Source of the DNA: JAFDZO01 sp044226845
GTDB lineage: Bacteria; Bacteroidota; Ignavibacteria; Tepidaquicellales; Tepidaquicellaceae
DNA: 64,000 nucleotides
Direction of reading: 5' to 3'
Assembly (NCBI GenBank): GCA_044226845.1
Contig: JBGAGG010000007.1
Location: 181,905 to 245,904, forward strand
Within the stretch, counting starts at the first letter, position 1. Each line of letters begins with the position of its first letter. Made by a program: the position numbers and the translations under genes. Shown piece by piece: positions 27,227 to 36,716 of the stretch. The notes below the pieces were generated by a model, which saw only the letters and a list, made by a program, of their open reading frames with translations, made no database searches and was not told the DNA's origin.

Positions 27227-28708
27227 ATGAAAGCAAATAATCTAATAAGTTTACTCTCATCTTTGTCAAAAGATGAAGTTAAGGAGTTTAGAAAATTTCT
27301 GGAATCGCCTTTGCATAATGGCAGCGGAATATTACTTTCGCTTTACGACGAAATTATAAAAAACTATCCCGCATTTGTAAATCTTGAAACCCACTTTTCT
27401 AAAATATTTTCCAAAGTTTACCCGGATAAAAAAGTAAATGATGCTTTAATACGTAAAAACATTTCTAACCTCACTAAGCTGGTTGAAAAATATATAACTC
27501 TGCTTCATTTTCAGAATGACGAGGCACGATATGCTTTAACAAAACTCTGGGCTTTGAAAAAACGAAAACTTGAAGTGCTTCACAGACAGGCGCTGGAGAG
27601 CACATCAAAATTATTTGATGAACGAGGATATAAGCTGGAGTTCAGATATTTTTTAAATGTAGAAAAAAGCGAGCATCACACATTTATCAGAGGAAAACTG
27701 GAAGAAGGGAACAGGCTTTTCCCCGAGACTTCAAATTCGTTTGTAGTTTATGCATTTAATAAATTTGTTGATATGAATGATAAAGTTTTTCCCCATAGTA
27801 CATTAACGGGTAAAGATTCAGAATTTTATGTTGAACATCTTTTTAATTCTATAGACCTGCAAAAATTTGCGTCACAAATTAATTTAAAAGGCGCAGAAGG
27901 CAAAATGCTGAATGTACTGATTTTGATGGTTGAAATGCCTAAAAAAGAAAATGTGAATAATAAAGAACTTTTTATAAAATTAAGAGATGCAATGTATGAT
28001 TATTTTCCGCATATAAATAAAGAAACGCAGCTTGGTTATCTAGTAAGGTTAAGAACTTATTGTGATGTTGCTTATGGTAAAACAGATTATGAATTCTGGA
28101 ATAAAGAAGAATTTAAAATTTATAAATACATGCTTGAAAACAAGATTTTTGAAGCATCATACTATAAGTATTTTATGCTCGTTTGGTATCGTTCCATAGC
28201 CAGTATAGCCATAGCCGTGAAGGAATATAAATGGGCAGAAAATTTTATTGAAGAGTATTACGATAAAATGAATCCCGAAGAGAGGGACGGAATTTATAAA
28301 TACAGCAAAGGACTATTAAGATTTCACCAGGGAGTTTATGAAGAAACAATGAAGCTGATTGAGGAAGTAGATTTTGTTCATTTCAGATTAAAGTTTGATG
28401 TGCGGATTCTGAAGCTGAAAGTTTTTTATGCGTTGGGATATTATGATAATGCTAAATATATACTTGATGCATTTCGGCACATGGTAAAGGTGAGCACTGA
28501 AATAAACGAGAATACACGAAAAAGAATTAATATGCTTTTAAAGTATTACAACAAGCTGCTTCGCATCAAAGAGTCCGGTAATTACTATGAAGCTAAGTTA
28601 TTACAAGATGATGTAAAGAATAATCCGAATTGTGAACAGCTTACATGGATTAATGAAAGTATTTCAAATTTAATTGCTTCAGTCGCTAGAAAAAAGAAGG
28701 TGTCATAA
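27227..28708 (+). CDS. Helical cytoplasmic protein, ~490-aa paralog family, copy 2
   Basis: 493 residues, no signal peptide. Shares the family N-terminal block: LSSLSKDEVKEFRKFLESP with following N, YPAF, then KVYPDKKVNDALIR. The C-terminal half contains KWAENFIEEYY (about residue 341) and TPR-like helix pairs with YKYSKGLLRFHQGVYEETM and YALGYYDNAKYIL. It carries more Lys and Arg than copies 3 and 4. It is divergent from the T9SS beta-propeller gene across 416 bp; kdpF begins about 290 bp after its stop. Function unknown; see the paralog-context finding. Confidence 0.8.
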   Translation: MKANNLISLLSSLSKDEVKEFRKFLESPLHNGSGILLSLYDEIIKNYPAFVNLETHFSKIFSKVYPDKKVNDALIRKNISNLTKLVEKYITLLHFQNDEARYALTKLWALKKRKLEVLHRQALESTSKLFDERGYKLEFRYFLNVEKSEHHTFIRGKLEEGNRLFPETSNSFVVYAFNKFVDMNDKVFPHSTLTGKDSEFYVEHLFNSIDLQKFASQINLKGAEGKMLNVLILMVEMPKKENVNNKELFIKLRDAMYDYFPHINKETQLGYLVRLRTYCDVAYGKTDYEFWNKEEFKIYKYMLENKIFEASYYKYFMLVWYRSIASIAIAVKEYKWAENFIEEYYDKMNPEERDGIYKYSKGLLRFHQGVYEETMKLIEEVDFVHFRLKFDVRILKLKVFYALGYYDNAKYILDAFRHMVKVSTEINENTRKRINMLLKYYNKLLRIKESGNYYEAKLLQDDVKNNPNCEQLTWINESISNLIASVARKKKVS

Positions 28709-28791
28709 GCTTCAATATTTACTCCATTTTTTCATTTCTAATAAAACAAATAAACACCTGTGGTATTTACTTTTTAAATGAAGTAATAAAC

Positions 28792-28944
28792 TCATTTTAC
28801 TACGAATTTCACCCGTAAATGCTGAAAGCAATCTGCACGCTTGTTTTCAAGCCATTCACTTTTAGCATTTCTCATACCTTTTATCCAATCAAAATAAAGT
28901 TCGGGTAATATCTTTATAAAATCTTTATACTTTTGCTTCAACAT
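28792..28944 (-). CDS. Small hypothetical protein (50 aa)
   Basis: ATG at 28944, TGA at 28792-28794. The peptide is basic and aromatic (MLKQKYKDFIKILPELYFDW, then EWLENKRADCFQHLRVKF). No signal peptide or known motif. It lies alone between paralog 2 and kdpF, on the opposite strand to both. Its composition is protein-like rather than random low-complexity, but 50 codons is too short to be sure; it may be the end of a decayed gene. Confidence 0.35.
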   Translation of the reverse strand: MLKQKYKDFIKILPELYFDWIKGMRNAKSEWLENKRADCFQHLRVKFVVK

Positions 28945-28999
28945 TTTATTTTCTTCTTATATTGTCCTTAGTATTTTTGAATAAATAAATTATTCTATT

Positions 29000-29089
29000 A
29001 TGGAATGGCAATATCTAGCGGGATTAATATTAGTAGCAATACTGCTCGTTTATTTAGTGTACGTGATTTTTAAACCTGAAAAATTTTAG
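29000..29089 (+). CDS. kdpF: KdpF, small subunit of the K+-transporting KdpFABC ATPase
   Basis: 29 residues, one membrane helix (YLAGLILVAILLVYLVYVIF) with a short basic tail KPEKF, exactly the size and shape of KdpF. The TAG stop is 2 bp before the kdpA ATG. It stabilises the Kdp complex in the inner membrane. The position directly before kdpA confirms the call. Confidence 0.88.
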   Translation: MEWQYLAGLILVAILLVYLVYVIFKPEKF

Positions 29090-29091
29090 TT

Positions 29092-30679
29092 ATGAAAACA
29101 TTAGATTACATTCAAGTAATATTTTACATTTTAGCAATTACCGCAATTACTCCTTTACTGGGAAAATTTATGTACAACGTTTTTTCAGGAAAGAAAAACT
29201 TTTTAACTCCTGTTTTCGGAAAGCTTGAACAGTTTCTGTATAAAATTTTCAAAACAAATCCTGTCGAAGAAATGAACTGGAAGAAATATCTCTTCTCAGT
29301 TCTTACTTTTAATTTCGCCGGATTTCTTTTCGTGCTTCTGCTTCAGTTTATTCAACAATGGCTGCCTCTTAATCCTGAAGGATTATCGAACGTTCCTTTT
29401 CACCTTGCGCTGAATACAGCCATCAGCTTTATGACTAATACTAACTGGCAGTCATACGGCGGAGAAACTACAATGAGTTATGCTACACAAATGCTTGGGC
29501 TGGGGGTACAAAATTTCCTGAGCGCAGCAACGGGCATTGCTGTGCTGCTCGCTTTGGCGAGGGGAATTACTTTAAAGCTTAGTGATAAGCTTGGGAATTT
29601 CTGGGTCGATATGGTCCGCTCCACGGTATATGTTTTATTGCCGTTATCAATTCTGCTTTCTGTTGTTTTAATGGGGCAAGGCGTAGTTCAATCATTTTCT
29701 CCCTATCAAAAAATTAAAACAATAGAAGGCGCGGAGCAGACAATTCCTGAAGGACCCGCTGCTTCACAGATTGCAATAAAACAATTAGGAACTAACGGCG
29801 GTGGATTTTTTAATACGAACAGCGCACATCCTTTTGAAAATCCGACACCATTATCGAATATGTTAGAGATGCTTGCGCTCTTGCTAATTCCTGCAGCGTT
29901 AACTTATACTTTTGGACTTATGACTGGCTCTAAAAAGCAAGGCTGGATTTTGTTTACTGTGATGATGTTACTTTTTCTGATGGGACTTGCCGGCTCATTA
30001 ATATCAGAACATATTTATAATCCTATACTGCATACTGCTTCAAATCTGGAAGGGAAAGAACTTCGCTTCGGTATTACAAACAGTGTAATATGGTCAAATT
30101 TTTGGCGGAGTAGGCTCCGGCTTATACGGAATGCTGATTTTTGTATTACTCACAGTATTTATTGCAGGACTTATGGTCGGCCGTACACCTGAATATCTTG
30201 GCAAAAAAATAGAATCATTAGAAATAAAAATGAGTGTTGTTGCAGTGTTACTTCCAAGTGCAATGATATTAATTTTTACGGCAATTGGTTCCGTAACTAA
30301 CATAGGACTTTCAAGCCTTGCAAACAGCGGGGCACATGGCTTCTCTGAAATTTTATATGCATTTACTTCAGCCGCAGGAAATAATGGAAGCGCGTTTGCC
30401 GGACTAAATGCAAATACAGTTTTCTATAATCTTGTATTAGGATTTGCAATGATAGTAGGAAGATTCGGAGTAATAGTTCCTGTAATGGTAATTGCAGGAA
30501 GTCTCGTGAAGAAAAACAAGTCTCCTGAAAGTACAGGGACATTCTCAACAGATAATTATGTATTTGCAATTTTGCTTATCTGTGTGATTCTGATAGTTGG
30601 TGGATTAACATTTTCCCCGGCTCTTAGCTTAGGACCTATAGTGGAACATTTATTAATGAAAACGGGAATAGCATTTTAA
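29092..30679 (+). pseudogene. kdpA: kdpA, K+-binding subunit, broken by internal deletion and frameshift
   Basis: Frame 1 runs from 29092 to about 30094 and reads KdpA up to RFGITNSVIWS. The continuation FGGVGSGLYGMLIFVLLTVF lies in a different frame from about 30098 to 30679. Intact KdpA has about 557 residues; the two parts give about 527. The missing ~34 codons are those that normally hold the third potassium selectivity-filter loop and the following helix. Filters 1 (TNTNWQSYGG), 2 (NGGGFFNTNSAHPFENPT) and 4 (AAGNNGSAFAGL) are intact. Function in the family: high-affinity K+ uptake through the KdpA channel. The gene as sequenced cannot make a working KdpA unless the junction is an assembly error. 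Confidence 0.85.
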
Positions 30680-30684
30680 AATAT

Positions 30685-32639
30685 ATGGATAACAATAAAA
30701 CTTTTAACGGAGTAATAATTAAGCAGGCAATATTTGATGCATTCAAAAAATTAAATCCTGCAGTGCTGTATAAAAATCCTGTGATGTTCATAGTGGAGAT
30801 AGGTGCAATATTTACATCGCTTGTTCTCTCATCGCAGTTTTCTTTATTCAATCTGCAGATTTCCATCTGGCTTTGGTTCACAGTTCTTTTCGCAAATTTT
30901 GCAGAGGCAGTTGCAGAGGGAAGAGGAAAGGCACAGGCAGATACTTTACGTAAAGCAAGAAAATTTACAACAGCAAGAAGACTAAAGGATGAAAAAAAAG
31001 ATGATACAGAAGAAGTTGTAGATGCTGGTGATTTGAAAAAAGGTGATGTAGTTATTTGCGAAGCAAACGATGTAATTCCTATGGATGGCGAGGTTATTGA
31101 CGGCGTTGCAAGCGTGGATGAATCTGCTATCACAGGTGAATCTGCTCCTGTAATACGCGAGAGTGGCGGTGACAGAAGCGCTGTAACAGGCGGTACAAAA
31201 GTTATAAGTGATAGAATCGTCATAAGAATAACTGCAGAGCCGGGAAATACTTTCATGGATAAATTAATTTTATTAATTGAGGGCGCAAAGAGACAGAAGA
31301 CACCGAATGAAATTGCACTTACGATTTTACTTGCCGGACTTACAATAGTTTTTTTATTTGCAGTTGCAACTCTGCCATCATTTTTCTCATACAGCCTAGC
31401 AGCATCGGGATTAGGTGAGCAAAATAATTTATCTGTGACGGTACTTGTATCGTTACTGGTATGCTTGATACCAACTACCATCGGCGGATTACTTAGCGCA
31501 ATTGGAATCAGCGGAATGGACAGATTAGTTAAACGTAATGTCATTGCAACAAGCGGAAGAGCAGTTGAAGCAGCAGGTGACTTAGACGTATTGTTACTGG
31601 ATAAAACAGGAACAATTACACTCGGAAACAGAATGGCAACTGAATTTATTCCTGCTCCGGGAGTAAAAGCAGAAACACTTGCAGAGGCAGCAATGCTTTC
31701 TTCAATATCAGATGAAACTCCTGAAGGTCGTTCAATTATAAAATTAGCGAAGGAGCAGTTCAATCTTCATTCAAAGGAAATGATTCCCGAGCACGTAAAT
31801 TTTATTTTATTCTCGGCAGAAACAAGAATGAGCGGGATTGATTTCAAAGATGGAGATAATAAGAGAGAAATAAGAAAAGGTGCTGCAGATGCAATTGAAA
31901 AATATATTACAGGATCAAATGGTATTTATAACGGCGAAGTAAAAAACATAGTTCAGAATATTGCAAAAGACGGGGCTACACCTTTAGTTGTCTCTGAAAA
32001 TAATAAAGTGCTTGGTGTAATAAGATTAAAAGATATTGTTAAAGGCGGAATAAAAGAACGTTTTGCGCAGCTGAGAAAAATGGGAATTAAAACAGTAATG
32101 ATAACAGGTGATAATCCTTTAACGGCAGCAGCTATTGCCGCTGAAGCAGGTGTTGATGATTTTCTTGCAGAAGCAAAGCCGGAAGATAAATTAAAAAGAA
32201 TCCGCGATGAACAGGCAGGCGGACATTTGATTGGAATGATTGGCGATGGAACCAACGATGCTCCAGCACTAGCACAGGCAGATGTAGGTATTGCAATGAA
32301 CTCAGGAACTCAGGCAGCAAGAGAAGCAGGAAATATGGTTGACTTAGACAGCAATCCTACAAAGCTTATTGAAGTAGTTGAGGTAGGAAAGCAATTGATG
32401 CTTTGAACATTATGAAGCTTGAATCTCCGCAGAGCGCAATACTCAGCGCAGTTATCTTTAATGCAATTATAATTATTCTTTTAATTCCATTGGCATTAAG
32501 AGGTGTTAAGTACAGACCGTTAGGTGCAGCGAGTGTATTGAAAAGGAATATTTTAATTTACGGTCTAGGCGGATTGATAATTCCATTTGTAGGAATAAAG
32601 TTAATTGATTTACTTATTACAGCAATAAAATTAGTTTAA
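30685..32639 (+). pseudogene. kdpB: kdpB, P-type ATPase subunit, broken by internal deletion and frameshift
   Basis: The first frame (30685-32406) carries the ATPase core: TGESAPV, the phosphorylation motif LLLDKTGTITLGNR, and GDGTNDAPALAQADVGIAM. It stops right after VGKQLML. The C-terminal membrane helices resume in another frame (LNIMKLESPQSAILSAVIF, to 32639). Between them the family normally has about 33 codons, starting TRG-x-LTTFS-IANDVAKYF; these are absent. Joined and repaired, the protein would be about 680 residues, the normal KdpB length. The lost segment contains a transmembrane helix, so the ATPase is predicted inactive. Confidence 0.85.
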
Positions 32640-32658
32640 TTTTTCAAAAAGAAATGAA

Positions 32659-33228
32659 ATGAAAACATTTATTATATCCTTAAAAGCAGTTTTGATATTA
32701 ACGATTATAACGGGAATGTTATATCCATTATTAATTTTCGGAATAGGTAAAATTGCGTTTCAAAGTCAGTCAAACGGAAGTTTAATAAAAAAAGACGATA
32801 AAGTTATTGGTTCAGAATTAATCGGTCAGACATTCGACAGCACAATTTATTTTCACTCGAGACCATCGGCAGTAAGCTATCAGCCCACGCCATCATCAGG
32901 AAGCAACCTGGGACCAATTAGTTTAGTGTTACAGCAAAGAGTTGATTCATTAAGGAAAGCATACATAGAATATAACGGCTTACCTGCTAATACAAATGTT
33001 CCTTCTGATGCAATCTTTGCTTCGGGCAGCGGAATAGATCCGCATATAAGTTTAGAGAATGCCAGTTTACAGATAGATAGAATTGTTAAAGCGAGAGGAT
33101 TTGACTCAGGTAAAAAAGCTAAAATGACAGAACTTGTAAAAAAATATACTGAGGCACCGCAGCTTGGATTTTTAGGGGAAGTCAGAATTAATGTCCTTAA
33201 ATTAAATATTGAGTTAGATAAATTGTAG
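32659..33228 (+). CDS. kdpC: KdpC, accessory subunit of the Kdp ATPase
   Basis: 189 residues, one N-terminal membrane helix (ILTIITGMLYPLLIFGIGKI), then the KdpC periplasmic domain with SELIGQTF, YFHSRPSA, NLGP, and ASGSGIDPHISLENASLQ with the later LGFLGEVRINVLKLNIEL. The length and all blocks are normal, in contrast to the broken kdpA and kdpB just upstream. It assists ATP binding in the Kdp complex. Confidence 0.93.
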   Translation: MKTFIISLKAVLILTIITGMLYPLLIFGIGKIAFQSQSNGSLIKKDDKVIGSELIGQTFDSTIYFHSRPSAVSYQPTPSSGSNLGPISLVLQQRVDSLRKAYIEYNGLPANTNVPSDAIFASGSGIDPHISLENASLQIDRIVKARGFDSGKKAKMTELVKKYTEAPQLGFLGEVRINVLKLNIELDKL

Positions 33229-33230
33229 AT

Positions 33231-35882
33231 ATGGAAGATGCATCCAGACCAAATCCCGATGAACTTCTTGCTCAGATAAAAAATACCGAGCAGAAAGAAA
33301 AAAAAGGTAAGCTGAAAATTTACATTGGGATGAGTGCAGGTGTCGGGAAAACATTTGCAATGTTACAGGATGCAAGCATGGCATACGGACGTAAAGTTGA
33401 TGTGCTAATCGGTTATGTAGAGACGCATAAACGCTCCGATACAGAATTTCTTCTCTTCCACTTACCGCAGTTAGACCGCAAAAAAATACAATACAAAGGC
33501 TTTGAGCTTGAAGAGATGGATATAGATGAAATCTTAAAGCGAAAGCCTAAGCTTGTAATTGTAGATGAGCTTGCCCATACAAATGCTCCAGGCAGCAGAC
33601 ATAAAAAAAGATATTTAGATGTCCTTGAGCTCCTCGATAACGGTATAGATGTATTCACTGCACTGAATGTGCAGCATCTTGAAAGTCTTGCCGATACTGT
33701 TAGCCAGATAACGGGAATTATTATAAAAGAAAAAGTACCGGATTCCATTCTTGAAGCTGCCGATGAAATCGAGCTAGTTGATATTTCTCCCGATGAGTTA
33801 TTGCAGAGACTTTCAGACGGAAAAGTTTACACTGCAGATAAGACAGCAGATGCAGTCAATAATTTTTTTAGAAAGGGAAATCTCAGTGCTCTGCGAGAAC
33901 TTGCCTTAAGACTTACTGCGGACAGAGTTGATAAGCAGGTAAGGCATTACATGCAGGAAAACAAAATTGCCGGACCGTGGAAATCAACTCAGAGAATTTT
34001 AATAGGAATAAGCGCAAGCCCTAATTCAATTGATTTAGTACGATGGGCTCGCCGCATTGCCTATACTATGGAGGCTAGCTGGATTGCGGTTAATGTTGAA
34101 ACACCAAAAACTTTAAGCGAAGAAGAGAAAAAATCTTTAAACAAAAATATTGAACTTGCGAAGGAACTAGGCGCAGAGGTGATTTCCACAGTTGATGTGG
34201 ATGTGGTCAATGGATTACTTAGAATAGCCAAGAGGGAAAACGTATCACATATTGTAATAGGAAAATCTCATCATGAAAATTTCTTTCACAGAATATTCGG
34301 CAAAGATATTGTCAGCCGGTTAATAAACGAGAGCGGAAAGATAGATGTTTATATTGCGTCGGGTGAAAGTGTTATTGAGGAAAAGAAAAAACTATTTACA
34401 CTTCCTGATGCACAATCGGGATTTTCAAAGTATCTTCTATCGACATCAATTGTTTTTGTTACTGCAGCAATCTGTTATATCTTTAGTTCATTTTTAGGAT
34501 ATCAGACTATTGCACTCATATTTTTGTTTGTAGTGTGTCTGATGCCGCTGATACTGGGACCGGGTCCGGTATTATTAGCAGCCGTTTTGAGTCCGTTGAT
34601 ATGGAATTTCTTCTTCGTACCTCCGCATTTTACATTAAACATAAGCAGAACGGAAGATATTCTTACGTTCATTATGTTTTTTATTGTTGCATATGTAACG
34701 GGAGTTCTTACTACAAGGATAAGACAAAGGGAACGCTCGGTAAGACAGAGAGAAGAGAGAGCTGTTGCATTATACAATCTTGCAAATGATCTATCACAGG
34801 CAAATAATTTGGAAGAGGTTATAAATTATTCAATAAAAAATTTAAAGAAAGTTTTTGAATGTGACGCAGTAGTATTTATAACAGATGAAAATACAAAAAG
34901 TGTTAAGCAATTTGTAGTGAACGGTTCGGAAAAAATCTCTGAGAAGGAGTTAAGCGTAGCACAATGGATATATTCGAACGGTAAAAGAGCGGGAAGATTT
35001 ACTGATTCACTAACTTCGGCAGAATATGTTTATTATCCATTAAAAAATCAGAGAGGAACTTACGGAGTTGCGGGATTAAAAATACAAAGTGAAAATTTTT
35101 ATCATGAGCATGAAACACCTATAGATAATTTTATGAATCAGATTGCCGGCGCAATGGAAAGAGAGTTCTTAAATCAGAAGGCAAATAAGGCAATGGTGCT
35201 GGAAGAATCAGAAAAACTTTACAAGACATTGTTTGACAGCTTATCCCATGAATTGAAAACACCAATTGCTGCGATAATGGGTTCATCTAATCTGCTGCTG
35301 AATATCAAATCTGAAAACAGTGAGTCGATAAGAGTACAGTTATGTAATGAGATTCATACTGCATCATTAAGATTAAACAGGCTGGTAGAAAATTTACTTG
35401 ATATGGCCAGACTTGAGTCAGGTAAGCTGGTGCCGAATTTTAATTTTTATGATGTAAACGATTTAATAAACTCATCACTGAAAGAATTTGAACTTGAGCA
35501 TAGCAGACATGAAATTACTGTCTCAATTCCTGAAAAAATGCCGCTTATAAAAATTGATTTCGGACTTATGGAGCAAGTGATAAAAAACCTTTTTCAAAAT
35601 GCATTGATATATACACAGGAAGATTCTAAAATTGAAGTGCAGGCATCTTACGATGAGAATTATGGTTATATAATAATTTCCGATAACGGCAAAGGTATTC
35701 CCGATAAAGATGTTCAGAATATCTTTGACAAGTTTTACAGAGTGAATAATAAAATTGCAGGCGGTACGGGACTGGGACTTTCCATATCAAAAGGAATTGT
35801 TGAAGCTATGAAAGGTACAATCTCCGTAGAAAATAAAAATTCAGGTGGATTAAAATTTACAATAAAACTTCCTCTAGATTAA
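33231..35882 (+). CDS. kdpD: KdpD, potassium/turgor sensor histidine kinase
   Basis: 883 residues, close to the usual length. N-terminal KdpD domain with a Walker A motif GMSAGVGKTFAML (about residues 33-45) and VDELAHTNAPGSRH, then a Usp-like domain (residues about 255-375), four closely spaced membrane helices (about 400-500), a GAF-like region, HisKA with the phosphorylated His in SHELKTPIAAIMGSSNLLL (about residue 673), and an ATPase domain with NLFQNALIYT, DNGKGIPD and GTGLGLSISKG. It senses low K+ and phosphorylates KdpE. Its stop abuts the kdpE ATG without a gap. Confidence 0.94.
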   Translation: MEDASRPNPDELLAQIKNTEQKEKKGKLKIYIGMSAGVGKTFAMLQDASMAYGRKVDVLIGYVETHKRSDTEFLLFHLPQLDRKKIQYKGFELEEMDIDEILKRKPKLVIVDELAHTNAPGSRHKKRYLDVLELLDNGIDVFTALNVQHLESLADTVSQITGIIIKEKVPDSILEAADEIELVDISPDELLQRLSDGKVYTADKTADAVNNFFRKGNLSALRELALRLTADRVDKQVRHYMQENKIAGPWKSTQRILIGISASPNSIDLVRWARRIAYTMEASWIAVNVETPKTLSEEEKKSLNKNIELAKELGAEVISTVDVDVVNGLLRIAKRENVSHIVIGKSHHENFFHRIFGKDIVSRLINESGKIDVYIASGESVIEEKKKLFTLPDAQSGFSKYLLSTSIVFVTAAICYIFSSFLGYQTIALIFLFVVCLMPLILGPGPVLLAAVLSPLIWNFFFVPPHFTLNISRTEDILTFIMFFIVAYVTGVLTTRIRQRERSVRQREERAVALYNLANDLSQANNLEEVINYSIKNLKKVFECDAVVFITDENTKSVKQFVVNGSEKISEKELSVAQWIYSNGKRAGRFTDSLTSAEYVYYPLKNQRGTYGVAGLKIQSENFYHEHETPIDNFMNQIAGAMEREFLNQKANKAMVLEESEKLYKTLFDSLSHELKTPIAAIMGSSNLLLNIKSENSESIRVQLCNEIHTASLRLNRLVENLLDMARLESGKLVPNFNFYDVNDLINSSLKEFELEHSRHEITVSIPEKMPLIKIDFGLMEQVIKNLFQNALIYTQEDSKIEVQASYDENYGYIIISDNGKGIPDKDVQNIFDKFYRVNNKIAGGTGLGLSISKGIVEAMKGTISVENKNSGGLKFTIKLPLD

Positions 35883-36596
35883 ATGAGCATACCAAAAAAC
35901 ATATTGGTTATCGATGATGAAATACAGATAAGGCGACTGTTGAAAATCGGACTGGAGGATTCCGGCTACTCTGTATTTGAAGCGGAAGATGGTAAAAGAG
36001 GAATTCAGGAATTGATAAATCACAAGCCTTCGATTGCGCTGCTTGATTTGGGGCTGCCTGACGAAGACGGATTAATTGTATTGAAAAAAATAAGAGAGTT
36101 TTCAGATGTACCTGTTATAATTTTATCTGTACGGAATTCAGAAAAAGATATTATCTGTGCATTGGATTCAGGCGCGAATGATTATATAACAAAGCCATTT
36201 AATATAGGGGAGCTTCTTGCAAGGATAAGAGCCAGTTTAAGATATTATCAGCCGGAGCAGACGAATCCCGTTTTTACCAATGGAAATATTTCCGTTGATT
36301 TTTCCACCCGGACAGTAAAGAATAAAGAAGAGATAGTAAAGCTTACTACAACAGAATTCTCACTTCTTACTCTATTTATTCGCAACGCCGGCAAGGTTCT
36401 AACTCACCAATATATATTGAAAGAAGTCTGGGGAAAGCCATTTTCGGATGAAACTCAGTACCTTCGTGTTTATTTAGCACAGTTAAGAAAAAAATTTGAG
36501 GATGATTCAACTAAACCAAAAATTTTTGTAACTGAGTCAGGAGTAGGTTACAGAATGACATTACACGATACTGATTACAAAAAATCATCTTCTTAA
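35883..36596 (+). CDS. kdpE: KdpE, response regulator of the kdp operon
   Basis: 237 residues, OmpR/PhoB family. The receiver has DD at 11-12, the phospho-acceptor Asp55 in LLDLGLPDEDG, and Lys in TKPFN. A winged-helix DNA-binding domain follows (LTTTEFSLLTLFIRNAGKVL, YLRVYLAQLRKKFE). It starts directly after the kdpD stop. In intact systems it activates kdpFABC. Here its target pump genes are broken while the sensor pair is intact. Confidence 0.94.
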   Translation: MSIPKNILVIDDEIQIRRLLKIGLEDSGYSVFEAEDGKRGIQELINHKPSIALLDLGLPDEDGLIVLKKIREFSDVPVIILSVRNSEKDIICALDSGANDYITKPFNIGELLARIRASLRYYQPEQTNPVFTNGNISVDFSTRTVKNKEEIVKLTTTEFSLLTLFIRNAGKVLTHQYILKEVWGKPFSDETQYLRVYLAQLRKKFEDDSTKPKIFVTESGVGYRMTLHDTDYKKSSS

Positions 36597-36690
36597 AATT
36601 AATCAAGACAGCAAAGGGTTTATCCGGTTCGGTACTTTGTACTGTTTATGCAATTTCTATCGCTTTAAAAAGTTCTTCCCAATTTATAAA

Positions 36691-36716
36691 AAATTATCCG
36701 TATGACGGATTTTTAC
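36691..36716. terminator. Bidirectional terminator after kdpE, overlapping the end of paralog 3
   Basis: ATCCGT-ATG-ACGGAT stem (36696-36710) with A-rich left flank and TTTT on the right. It lies between kdpE (+) and paralog 3 (-), whose stop codon at 36713 is inside the right flank. The short stem makes it weaker than the other terminators here. Confidence 0.6.

Noticed and set aside
30085..30110. Programmed frameshift in kdpA
   Set aside because: Not just a frame change: about 34 conserved codons are also missing, so slippage alone would not restore the protein.
30636..31763. 375-codon open frame antisense to kdpB
   Set aside because: Lies wholly on the opposite strand of a conserved ATPase; low-complexity Ser/Pro/Val composition and no start context. 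A shadow of codon bias.
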